Of a DNA stretch of 64,000 nucleotides, positions 20,501 to 29,579 are shown piece after piece. Under the pieces are notes generated by a model. The model saw only the letters and a list, made by a program, of their open reading frames with translations, ran no database searches and was not told the DNA's origin. The position numbers were made by a program, and so were the translations under genes. Source of the stretch: an uncultured Synechococcaceae cyanobacterium (GTDB taxonomy: Bacteria > Cyanobacteriota > Cyanobacteriia > PCC-6307 > Cyanobiaceae); NCBI GenBank assembly GCA_902570945.1, contig CACGAJ010000002.1:1-64000 (forward strand). The letters are read 5' to 3'. Numbering within the stretch: the first letter of the stretch is position 1; every line of letters begins with the position of its first letter.

Positions 20501-21292
20501 TCTAATCTTAATGAGGATGATAAATTTAACCCTCTTGCTGAAGCTTTGAAGGATGGTGATCCCATTAAACGTATATTTGGGTCAGCTCCAGGTTCATATG
20601 GAGCTGGTCTACAAGAATTAATATCAAATTCTAATTGGGAAAATATTGATGATTTAGGAGAATCTTTTCTTAATTGGAGTAAGTGGATTTACAGTGATAA
20701 TCTTGAGCCAATAGAGGATAAAAAATCATTAGAAAACGCTCTTAAAAATGTGCAGTTAGTTGTCCATAACCAAGATAATAGGGAACATGATATTTTAGAT
20801 TCTGATGACTATTATCAGTTTCAGGGTGGTTTATCTTCAGCAGTAAAAAAGTTGAGCGGTAAATTACCTGAAATGTATCATGGTGATTTATCTAAATTTG
20901 GATTATCTAAAATTTCAAGATTACAAGATGAAATTAATAAAGTTGTTATATCAAGAATTCTTAACCCTAAATGGATAAATGGAATGAAGGATAATGGTTA
21001 TAAAGGGGCGTTTGAATTTGCAGCGACACTAGATTACTTATATGCTTTTGATGCTTCTACTGAGGAAGTATCAGATTGGTGTTATGAGGAAGTTTATAAA
21101 TCATGGTTATGTGATCCAGATCTTAAGAATTTCTTTCTAGAGAATAATCCATGGGCATTCAGGGATATTGCACAAAGATTTCTTGAAATTGTCAATAGAA
21201 AAATGTGGAATAATTGTTCGTCTGATGTCATTGAAAATTTAAAGAACATAATTATTAATACTGATTCAATAATTGAAAAGAACGAATTCTGA
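17555..21292 (+). CDS. cobN: Cobaltochelatase subunit CobN
   Basis: [56 protein letters not shown]. Confidence 0.93.
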   Translation: [1245 protein letters not shown]

Positions 21293-21293
21293 A

Positions 21294-21941
21294 TTATCTG
21301 CCTAAAAGTGAATGTCCATGACTATCTGTCCCGCATGTTTTTAGCAATGAATATTTATCTGCTAATTTATCTATTTCTGAACAGACAAATAGACTAGGAT
21401 TCCATACTTCCTTAAGTTCATAATCGTACCATACCTCTATTCCATCAATACCTTGTATTTTGGCCTCTGGTATTAATTTATAAAAGGGAATCCTGTACCT
21501 CGCTGGATGTGCAAGAAATGATAAACCACCAGCTAAATTTATTGCTTTAATAACTGATTTAATATTTAAATCATTACCTATTGGAGATTCTCCAAGGATA
21601 TAGGGATTAAGGTATCTGCTTTTTATGTCTATTCCCAATCCAATTACATGTACTAAACATCCTAGAATCAAACAATTAATTTCTATTCCCGAAATTAATG
21701 TAAAAGAATCTTCAGGATAATTTTTGAGTATATTATTTTTTTTTATATAATTATGAGCTTTAATTGTATGATGATCGGTAATGGATAAATATTTTAAGTT
21801 ATTATTATAAGCTTGTTCTAAAAGTTCATAAGGTTCTAAAGATCCATCACTAAATTTTGTATGACAGTGAAAGTTTATATTTTTAGGACAACTATATTTA
21901 TTAATATTGGAAGTTAATTTTATTAAGTCTTCCTTATTCAT
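21294..21941 (-). CDS. PHP-domain metal-dependent phosphoesterase
   Basis: NFHCHTKFSDGSLEPYELLEQA, ITDHHTI, FLAHPARY, GTDSHG. Confidence 0.88.
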   Translation of the reverse strand: MNKEDLIKLTSNINKYSCPKNINFHCHTKFSDGSLEPYELLEQAYNNNLKYLSITDHHTIKAHNYIKKNNILKNYPEDSFTLISGIEINCLILGCLVHVIGLGIDIKSRYLNPYILGESPIGNDLNIKSVIKAINLAGGLSFLAHPARYRIPFYKLIPEAKIQGIDGIEVWYDYELKEVWNPSLFVCSEIDKLADKYSLLKTCGTDSHGHSLLGR

Positions 21942-22500
21942 TACTTAATGAATTCTCATTTTTCTTTCTAATCTTTGCATATAATTGTATTGAAGCCAAC
22001 ATGAAAATAACAAGTCCAACTAAACTCCATGTAGCAACACTCGTTGGAAAATTATTTTTAAAAATAACTAAAAGTACAATTATAAATAATAATAAAGTAG
22101 GCAATTCATTTAATAATCTAAGATTTTTTGCTGAAATTGTTGAGGTACCATTTTGTAATGAATACATAATTTTGTAACAATAAGAATGATAAATTACTAA
22201 TCCCAAAACAAAAGAAATTTTAATTTGCAACCACTTCTCACTTAACCAACTTGGCTGCATAATAACCATGCATATAGCCATACTTAAAGCTAATATCATC
22301 CCAGGAGTTGTAATTATATTCGCCAGCCTTTTTTCCATCAAGGTGTATTGTTTATTAAAGGCAATTTTTAATTCATTATCCATATTTTTAGATTCTTCAT
22401 GATATATAAAAAGTCTTACTAAATAAAAAAGTCCCGAAAACCAAACGATTACACCAATAATGTGAAGTGATTTAAACCAGAGATATGCTTCAGCTGTCAA
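21934..22500 (-). CDS. hemJ: Protoporphyrinogen IX oxidase HemJ
   Basis: AYLWFKSLHIIGVIVWFSGLFYLVRLFIYH, multi-TM. Confidence 0.88.
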   Translation of the reverse strand: MTAEAYLWFKSLHIIGVIVWFSGLFYLVRLFIYHEESKNMDNELKIAFNKQYTLMEKRLANIITTPGMILALSMAICMVIMQPSWLSEKWLQIKISFVLGLVIYHSYCYKIMYSLQNGTSTISAKNLRLLNELPTLLLFIIVLLVIFKNNFPTSVATWSLVGLVIFMLASIQLYAKIRKKNENSLSNE

Positions 22501-22588
22501 ATTACTAGATTAATTTATAAATATATATTTTTAATATAGTTATATTTAACATTATCAAGAAATCTATTTTTCAAAAATTAATTAATAT

Positions 22589-24547
22589 TTATAACTCGTG
22601 AAAATATTCATATATATCATTTGCTGAGTTTTTCCCAAGTCCTTTAACTTTTGATAAATCCTCTTTACTTGCTATTCTTATCGCTTCTATTGATTTAAAA
22701 TGCTCAAGCAATTCTCTTATTCTTGATGGCCCTAATCCACTGATTTGGGACAATTGTGATCTATTCATTCTCTTGGATCTTTTGTCTCTATGAAAAGATA
22801 ATGCAAATCTATGTGCTTCATCTCTTATCCTTCTTAATAGAAGAACTCCTTTTTGATTTTCATCAGTGTCAAGAGACTTTGTATAGCCTGGAATAAATAT
22901 TTCTTCATTTTTTTTTGCCAATGAACAAATAGTAACTTCTTCCTCAAGATCTAATTCTTTCAATGCTTTAATAGCTGCATTTAATTGCCCTTTACCTCCG
23001 TCAATCATTATTAAATTAGGCCAATCTGATAGAAGTTCATTGTCTAATTTGCTATTCGTTTTATCATTTAATATTGAAAAATCTCCTCCACTTTTTTTAA
23101 ATCTTGACCATTTTCTAAATCTTCTATGTATTACTTCATAAATCGAAGCAAAATCATCACTATGTCCTATAAAAACATTTGGATCTTTAATTTTATATTT
23201 CCTATAATTCTGTTTAGAAGGAATACCATCAATAAAAACGACTTGTGATGCAACAGGGTCTGTACCTTGAATATGGCTTATATCATAACCTTCAATTCTT
23301 TTAGGTTGTTCGCTTAATTCAAGTATTTGGGCTAAATCCTCAATTGAGGATTCATTATCTTGTATCCCATTTAGTATTCTATCTAATTCTAATTTCGCAT
23401 TTTTTAAAACCATTTCTACAGTTTCATGTTTTTTATTTCTTTTTGGGATTATAATTTTTACTTTCTTTTTTCTTAGCTCCGTTAACCAATCTTCTATTGT
23501 TTTCTGTTTTGGAAGTTCATATTGAATAAGAATTTCTGATGGTATTTCTACTCCTTCAACATTCATAAAATGTTCTTCTAATACCCTCTGAAGAATAAGA
23601 TTTTCATCTTCATTATTTAGTTTTTGACTATAGCCAATTCTCCCAATAAGTTTTCCAGATCTCATTTGGAAAATTTGTATGCTAGCTACATTTTTTTCTG
23701 AAACTATTCCAAAGATATCTCTATTTATTGAAGAATCTGGTATTGATATTTTTTGTGATTCAGTTAATAATTTTAAACCTGAAATTTGGTCTCTTATTTT
23801 TGCTGCATTCTCATAATCTAAATCACTTGAAAATTGAAGCATTTTTTTTTGTAAAAATATTTCTAAGTCATCATTTCTCCCCTGAAATATCATAGATACT
23901 TGTTTCATTATTTTTTTATAATCTTCTGATGATATTACTTCTTGGCAAACACCAGGACATCTTCCTATTGAATAATTCAAGCAAGTTCTATCTTTATAGA
24001 CTGGCCTTGGTCTTTGTCTAAGTGGAAATATTTTTTTTATGGTAAATAATGTTCTCCTTAATAATCCGACATCAACATAAGGTCCATAATATCTATCTAA
24101 ATTATTTCTATTTCTTCTTCTTCTTGTAATAAATATTCGAGGATATTTTTCACTCCAAGTTATGCAAAGATATGGATATTTCTTATCATCCTTTAATAGA
24201 ATATTAAAGTATGGTTTATTTGTTTTTATTAAATTTGACTCTAAATTTAGTGCTTCGTATTCACTATCTGTAACTATAATTTCTATTTCAGTTATTTGAC
24301 GAACCATCAAACTTAATCTTGGAGTTAAATCTGTAAAATTATTGAAATAACTACTTACTCTAGTGCGTAGTTTTTTTGATTTACCAATATAAAGTAAATT
24401 ATTATCTATATCTTTAAAAAGATAACAACCAGATGACTTTGGAATTTCGGATAATCTTGATTTTAATAATTTCTTATTATTAATTAATTTATATTCAATT
24501 TTAAAATTATATTTATTATCTATTTTTTCGATAAAGGAATTTCTCAT
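22589..24547 (-). CDS. uvrC: Excinuclease ABC subunit C
   Basis: GIY-YIG N-terminus (IPKSSGCYLFKDIDNNLLYIGKSKKLRTRVSSYF), UvrB-interaction, HhH C-terminus. Confidence 0.96.
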   Translation of the reverse strand: MRNSFIEKIDNKYNFKIEYKLINNKKLLKSRLSEIPKSSGCYLFKDIDNNLLYIGKSKKLRTRVSSYFNNFTDLTPRLSLMVRQITEIEIIVTDSEYEALNLESNLIKTNKPYFNILLKDDKKYPYLCITWSEKYPRIFITRRRRNRNNLDRYYGPYVDVGLLRRTLFTIKKIFPLRQRPRPVYKDRTCLNYSIGRCPGVCQEVISSEDYKKIMKQVSMIFQGRNDDLEIFLQKKMLQFSSDLDYENAAKIRDQISGLKLLTESQKISIPDSSINRDIFGIVSEKNVASIQIFQMRSGKLIGRIGYSQKLNNEDENLILQRVLEEHFMNVEGVEIPSEILIQYELPKQKTIEDWLTELRKKKVKIIIPKRNKKHETVEMVLKNAKLELDRILNGIQDNESSIEDLAQILELSEQPKRIEGYDISHIQGTDPVASQVVFIDGIPSKQNYRKYKIKDPNVFIGHSDDFASIYEVIHRRFRKWSRFKKSGGDFSILNDKTNSKLDNELLSDWPNLIMIDGGKGQLNAAIKALKELDLEEEVTICSLAKKNEEIFIPGYTKSLDTDENQKGVLLLRRIRDEAHRFALSFHRDKRSKRMNRSQLSQISGLGPSRIRELLEHFKSIEAIRIASKEDLSKVKGLGKNSANDIYEYFHEL

Positions 24548-24556
24548 TTATAATGA

Positions 24557-25045
24557 TCAACCTCCGTAATTCCAGCCAGTTGAAGATAAATTTAGTGAGT
24601 CAACATCATTATTCAAATAAGCAGTTTGAACTTCTCCTACGAAAACAGTATGGTCTCCATGAATAACACTTCCGACAACATTACATTCAACACCACCGAC
24701 ACTATCAACTAAAATAGGTAATCCAAGCTCACCTAAATTAAATTCAACAGATTCGAATCTACCTCCTAATGCTTTTTGGGGTTTAAAGAAAACAGCAGCT
24801 AGATCCTTTTGATCACTTTTGAGCACATTTAATGAGAACTTGTTGGTGGACTTTATTATTTCATGACTTGAACCCTCTGCTCTAACTGCCATTACGACTA
24901 ATGGGGGAGTGAAGGAACCTTGAGTAACCCAACTAGCAGTAAATCCATTAACTTCATTTTTATCCTCGTCTCTAACGCCACAAATGAATAATCCATGAGG
25001 TATTTTTCTTAATAAGATTTTTTTTGCTTCTAGATTTAATGTCAT
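24557..25045 (-). CDS. Flavin reductase domain protein
   Basis: GLFICGVRDEDKNEVNGFTASWVTQGSFTPPLVVMAV. Confidence 0.82.
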   Translation of the reverse strand: MTLNLEAKKILLRKIPHGLFICGVRDEDKNEVNGFTASWVTQGSFTPPLVVMAVRAEGSSHEIIKSTNKFSLNVLKSDQKDLAAVFFKPQKALGGRFESVEFNLGELGLPILVDSVGGVECNVVGSVIHGDHTVFVGEVQTAYLNNDVDSLNLSSTGWNYGG

Positions 25046-25104
25046 AATTAATTTATCTAATAAACTTATTTTAACTAAATTTCTTATTCGATCATAATAA
25101 ATTC

Positions 25105-25578
25105 ATGAAAATTCTTTATCCAGGCACATTTGATCCCTTAACGAACGGGCATGTTGATTTAATAGAAAGAGCTGAAAAAATATTTGGTAATCTAGTAGTT
25201 GCTGTTTTAGAAAATACTTCTAAAAAACCAACTTTTAATATTCAAAAAAGAATATTACAAATAAAAAATTCTCTTTCTCATTTACCTAATATTGAAGTTA
25301 TTTCTTATTACGGACTGACTGTTGATTGTGCAAATGATTTAAAAGCTAATCTTATTCTAAGGGGCTTAAGAGCAATGAGTGATTTTGAGTATGAACTTCA
25401 GATTGCACATACAAATAAATCTTTAAATAATGATATTGAAACTATATTTTTATCAACAAATACAAATTATAGTTTTCTTAGTAGTTCTTTAGTAAAAGAA
25501 GTTGCAAAATTTGGTGGTGAAATAAATCACATGGTACCTCCCTCTGTTGAAAGGGATTTAAAAGAACATTTTAAATAA
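25105..25578 (+). CDS. coaD: Pantetheine-phosphate adenylyltransferase
   Basis: [36 protein letters not shown]. Confidence 0.96.
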   Translation: MKILYPGTFDPLTNGHVDLIERAEKIFGNLVVAVLENTSKKPTFNIQKRILQIKNSLSHLPNIEVISYYGLTVDCANDLKANLILRGLRAMSDFEYELQIAHTNKSLNNDIETIFLSTNTNYSFLSSSLVKEVAKFGGEINHMVPPSVERDLKEHFK

Positions 25579-25583
25579 TATAT

Positions 25584-26807
25584 TTACTTACATGGTTTCA
25601 TGTGATAGATATCACTTAATAATTTAAAAGCTTTTTCTTTATCAATATTATTAGAATTTTGGATAATGCTAATAATTATTGGCTTCTCATCTTTATATAA
25701 ATATCCTGATAATGCAAATACATTTGATAGAGTCCCAGTTTTACCAAAGAACTTACCTGATATTTCAGTATTTTTAAATCGTTTGGCTAAAGTACCTCTT
25801 ACACCAATTACTGAAAGTGTTGATTGATATGATTTAAAATTATTAGAATATCTCATTTTATCTAAGAACAATGCAACTAATTTAGTTGTAACTTTATTTT
25901 CTCTAGATAATCCACTTGCATCTGCAAAATATGTATTATTTATTGGAAGCCCTTTATTACCTAACCACTTTTTTAATTTTAAATAATCATTATCATTCCA
26001 TGTATTTGAGGCATTTTTAAAAAGGGATTCTGCTGTAAAATTGTGGCTTTCAGAATTTGTTAAAGTTAATAATGAGAGAACTGGATTTGAATATATTTTA
26101 TTTATCTCGGTAGAATCTATTAAATAGAATCTTTTTTCTGAATCAATTAAATTAATATTTACAGTTGAATTTACAAATTTTTTATTTAAATAGTTTTTAA
26201 TAAAATTATTTAAAGCATAAATATCATCATATTTATTATGATTACTTTCTATTGCAAGAGATGTAATTGGAGATCCATATTCATAAAGTTTATCAGTCTT
26301 TGTCCAACCTCTAGGCCAATATAATTTTGAATCAATTTCTACAATATTAAAATTTATAATTTTATCTTCTTCAACATTAGAAATTAGTTCAATTATATCT
26401 TCATAATTCAAATCTGGATCACCCTGACCAATTAAATAATAATTGTTTTTATTTTTTTTCAATAATGAGGTTTTTAAATTATTATTTAATTTATATTTAC
26501 TTAAAATGTAAGCTGATGTGAATAATTTTTGATTTGAAGCTGGCAACCTTGGAATTTCATCATTATAGGAACTAATTATCGTTCCGTTATTATTAATAAT
26601 TGATACACTAAATGAATTATCAAGAGTTTGATTCAGTAAAGCATCATAGGTAGGACATGTTTTATTTTTAGTAATTATTCCAGGGAAATTAAAATATATA
26701 CTATTTAAAATACTTATTTTTTGATTTATTAGTAAATATCTTATAAAGAAAGGAGATGTTACTAATACGAAAAGAAATAGGAAAAATAAATAAATCTTTT
26801 TTTTCAC
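25584..26807 (-). CDS. dacB: D-alanyl-D-alanine carboxypeptidase / endopeptidase (PBP4 family)
   Basis: SxxK (ASNQKLF), SGLSREN, GKTGTLSN motifs. Confidence 0.88.
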   Translation of the reverse strand: MKKKIYLFFLFLFVLVTSPFFIRYLLINQKISILNSIYFNFPGIITKNKTCPTYDALLNQTLDNSFSVSIINNNGTIISSYNDEIPRLPASNQKLFTSAYILSKYKLNNNLKTSLLKKNKNNYYLIGQGDPDLNYEDIIELISNVEEDKIINFNIVEIDSKLYWPRGWTKTDKLYEYGSPITSLAIESNHNKYDDIYALNNFIKNYLNKKFVNSTVNINLIDSEKRFYLIDSTEINKIYSNPVLSLLTLTNSESHNFTAESLFKNASNTWNDNDYLKLKKWLGNKGLPINNTYFADASGLSRENKVTTKLVALFLDKMRYSNNFKSYQSTLSVIGVRGTLAKRFKNTEISGKFFGKTGTLSNVFALSGYLYKDEKPIIISIIQNSNNIDKEKAFKLLSDIYHMKPCK

Positions 26808-26814
26808 ATTTAAT

Positions 26815-27441
26815 TTATAAATTTACAAAAATAGATTCGTTGTCTGGTTTAATTTCAAATTCTTTTTTAAAAAAATATTTTTTGTTTTCTTCTTTGAAAA
26901 GCAACCAGTTGTTTGGATAAATGTGCATAAGAGCAGCTTTATTTAAAGGCTGAAGAAAATAAATATTTTTCCATGTTTTGACAAAGTTTTTACGTCTCTC
27001 TCTAATAACACTACCTATCCCGATATTGGCATCTTCAAATTTTGGATTTAATGAATAATGCCTTCCTTGATAATTATCAGACATAGGTTCAAATGAATCG
27101 AAATCATATGGCTGAGGTAGTATCGATATCATTGCACTATCAATATTATTTATACTATTTGATTCATTAAATGATTTAAAAGTAAAGATTTTATCTTTTA
27201 TATCTGGATAATCTCTTTGAGCCAAAGCAACAGCACCTTGATCAGCAAATGTTATGAATACATTATTATTTTTAGATAAAATTTTGTAGATAGTTATTCC
27301 AATTCTGTTAAATTTCAATCCTTCAAAATTAAATTCTATAGTAAATCTTTTATTTGAATCTAATAAACTTGGAATAATTGCATCCTCCATATTCTTAAGA
27401 GATTCATTTAAATCTTTAGGTAGTCTGAAATTAGTTTCCAT
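26815..27441 (-). CDS. DUF1995 family protein
   Basis: LPKDLNESLKNMEDAI... VFITFADQGAVALAQRDY; cyanobacterial/plastid family. Confidence 0.75.
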   Translation of the reverse strand: METNFRLPKDLNESLKNMEDAIIPSLLDSNKRFTIEFNFEGLKFNRIGITIYKILSKNNNVFITFADQGAVALAQRDYPDIKDKIFTFKSFNESNSINNIDSAMISILPQPYDFDSFEPMSDNYQGRHYSLNPKFEDANIGIGSVIRERRKNFVKTWKNIYFLQPLNKAALMHIYPNNWLLFKEENKKYFFKKEFEIKPDNESIFVNL

Positions 27442-28613
27442 TAAAATTTGTCAATACATATTTGAATAAGTTCTAAAAATTTATCTATTTCTGACTTATT
27501 ATTTATTGATCCTAAAGTAACACGAATATTTGAATATAGTTCATCATCTTTTAAACCAATATTTTGAAGTGTTGAGCTAGGTTTTCCAGATGAGCTTGAA
27601 CAAGCACTTCCACTACTTATGGCTATTCTATTTTCTGACATGAAATTAACAATCTTATAGGCCCTTATAGGCTCAAATAGTTTATTTAATAGTAGAAACG
27701 AAATATGATTGGGAAGCCTATTGTTAATACTGCCAGTAATCTTTATATGATTATTATCTTTAATTTTTTGAAAAAAATAATTTTTAAGTTTATTAATATT
27801 ATTAGAAGGAAATTCAGTTATGTAATCATATAAGTTTATTTTTCCTTTAATATTCTTTAATGATTCATACATTCCAGCGATTAATGGCAAAGCTTGTGTA
27901 CCTTGTCTTATTGAAAATTCCTGAGTAAGTGATATATCTTTATTTTTTAAAATTTGTCTAGACCTTTCTTTTGTTAAAAGAATACCTATACCTTTTGGAC
28001 CTCCAAATTTATGAGCAGATAAACTTAAAAAATCACATTTAAGATTTTTCCAATTGAAAATTCCATTACTTAATATTTGAGTTCCATCTAAATGAAACAT
28101 TATTTTTAATTCTTCACATTTGGAACCTATAAATTGTACGGGCTGTATTGTCCCTATTTCACTTTGTCCCCAAATAATTGATACAAGTTTAGTTTCATTG
28201 GTTAAAATTTTATCGATATTAGAAATATTTAAAATCCCATCATTATTTACCGTCCATTCGTAAATATCCCAATTTTGTTTTCTTAATTTATTAGCACAAA
28301 TAGTTGTTGCTTGATGTTCAACATTCGAGATAACAACTCTACCATTTTTAAAGTTCTCATAAATATTACTAAATACAATATTTGTTGATTCCGAAGAACC
28401 AGATGTAAAAATTATATCCTCTGGATCTGCTTCAAATATATAAGCAATTTTAGATCTAATTTTTTCTAGATATGTAGAGCATTTTATCCCCAGCTCATAT
28501 GTAGATGAAGGGTTATGCCAATAATTCCTATAAGTTGAATTTATTATATTTAAAACATTCTCAGATAATGGAGTTGTTGATGCATTATCTAAATAGATAA
28601 AATTATTTTCCAT
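27441..28613 (-). CDS. Cysteine desulfurase (NifS/IscS-like)
   Basis: YLDNASTTPLSENVL, SAHKFGGPKGIGIL, SSGSACSSSSGKPSSTL. Confidence 0.92.
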   Translation of the reverse strand: MENNFIYLDNASTTPLSENVLNIINSTYRNYWHNPSSTYELGIKCSTYLEKIRSKIAYIFEADPEDIIFTSGSSESTNIVFSNIYENFKNGRVVISNVEHQATTICANKLRKQNWDIYEWTVNNDGILNISNIDKILTNETKLVSIIWGQSEIGTIQPVQFIGSKCEELKIMFHLDGTQILSNGIFNWKNLKCDFLSLSAHKFGGPKGIGILLTKERSRQILKNKDISLTQEFSIRQGTQALPLIAGMYESLKNIKGKINLYDYITEFPSNNINKLKNYFFQKIKDNNHIKITGSINNRLPNHISFLLLNKLFEPIRAYKIVNFMSENRIAISSGSACSSSSGKPSSTLQNIGLKDDELYSNIRVTLGSINNKSEIDKFLELIQICIDKF

Positions 28614-29473
28614 TATTTTACTAACATTGATCCTGAGAAAACTTTTTTAGCATTTCCTGTCATCATGACTTCACAATCGTCTTTTGACCAAACAATTTTA
28701 AGATCACCTCCTGGTAAAGTTACTATGGTTTGTGCATTACAAAGGCCTAATTTGTAAGCTGCTACATGCACAGCACAAGCACCTGTTCCACAGGCTAAGG
28801 TTGGTCCTGCTCCTCTTTCCCATACTTTTACCTTGATATTATCTCTATTTAAGATTTGACAAAAATGCACATTAGTTTTTTCTGGAAATAATTCATTTTT
28901 TTCAAATACAGGCCCGAGTCTTGAAAGAACAATTGACTCTATGTCGTGTACAAAGAATATTAAATGAGGATTTCCCATTCCTACTGCATAACCTATATAA
29001 TTAAAATTTTTATAAATAAATTCATGTGAAGGAATTGAATTGATTTTTTTTTCAATTGTTGTTGGAATATTTTGACTTTCTAAAATTGGAACTCCCATTT
29101 TTACTGTGATTTCTTCATTTATATATTTTGCAATTTTTAAACCTGCTTTAGTCTCAATTTTATATTCTATATTTTTATTATTCATTGAATCATTTAAATG
29201 GAGATACTCAACTAAACATCTAATTCCGTTTCCACACATTTGTGCTTCAGAACCATCAGAATTAAAGATTATCATTTTTGCATAATTATCTTCATTAGGT
29301 TCTTCTATAAAAATCACACCATCTGCTCCAATCCCAAATTGCCTGTTGCAAATTTTTTTAATATCAAATATTTTATTTGTCTTGAAATTTTTATATAAAT
29401 CATTTCCTCTAGTATCAATTACTACGAAGTCATTTCCGTTACCTTGATATTTTTCAAAATTTATATTTTTCAT
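28613..29473 (-). CDS. dapF: Diaminopimelate epimerase
   Basis: FEKYQGNGNDFVVID, MCGNGIRC, ACGTGACA. Confidence 0.96.
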   Translation of the reverse strand: MKNINFEKYQGNGNDFVVIDTRGNDLYKNFKTNKIFDIKKICNRQFGIGADGVIFIEEPNEDNYAKMIIFNSDGSEAQMCGNGIRCLVEYLHLNDSMNNKNIEYKIETKAGLKIAKYINEEITVKMGVPILESQNIPTTIEKKINSIPSHEFIYKNFNYIGYAVGMGNPHLIFFVHDIESIVLSRLGPVFEKNELFPEKTNVHFCQILNRDNIKVKVWERGAGPTLACGTGACAVHVAAYKLGLCNAQTIVTLPGGDLKIVWSKDDCEVMMTGNAKKVFSGSMLVK

Positions 29474-29579
29474 TTTAGATAATATATTTTAAATTTTAAT
29501 TATAAATTATTCCTTTTAACAATCTATTTCTATTTTATACAATGGATATTAAAATAATAATTTAACAAATAAAAATTAA

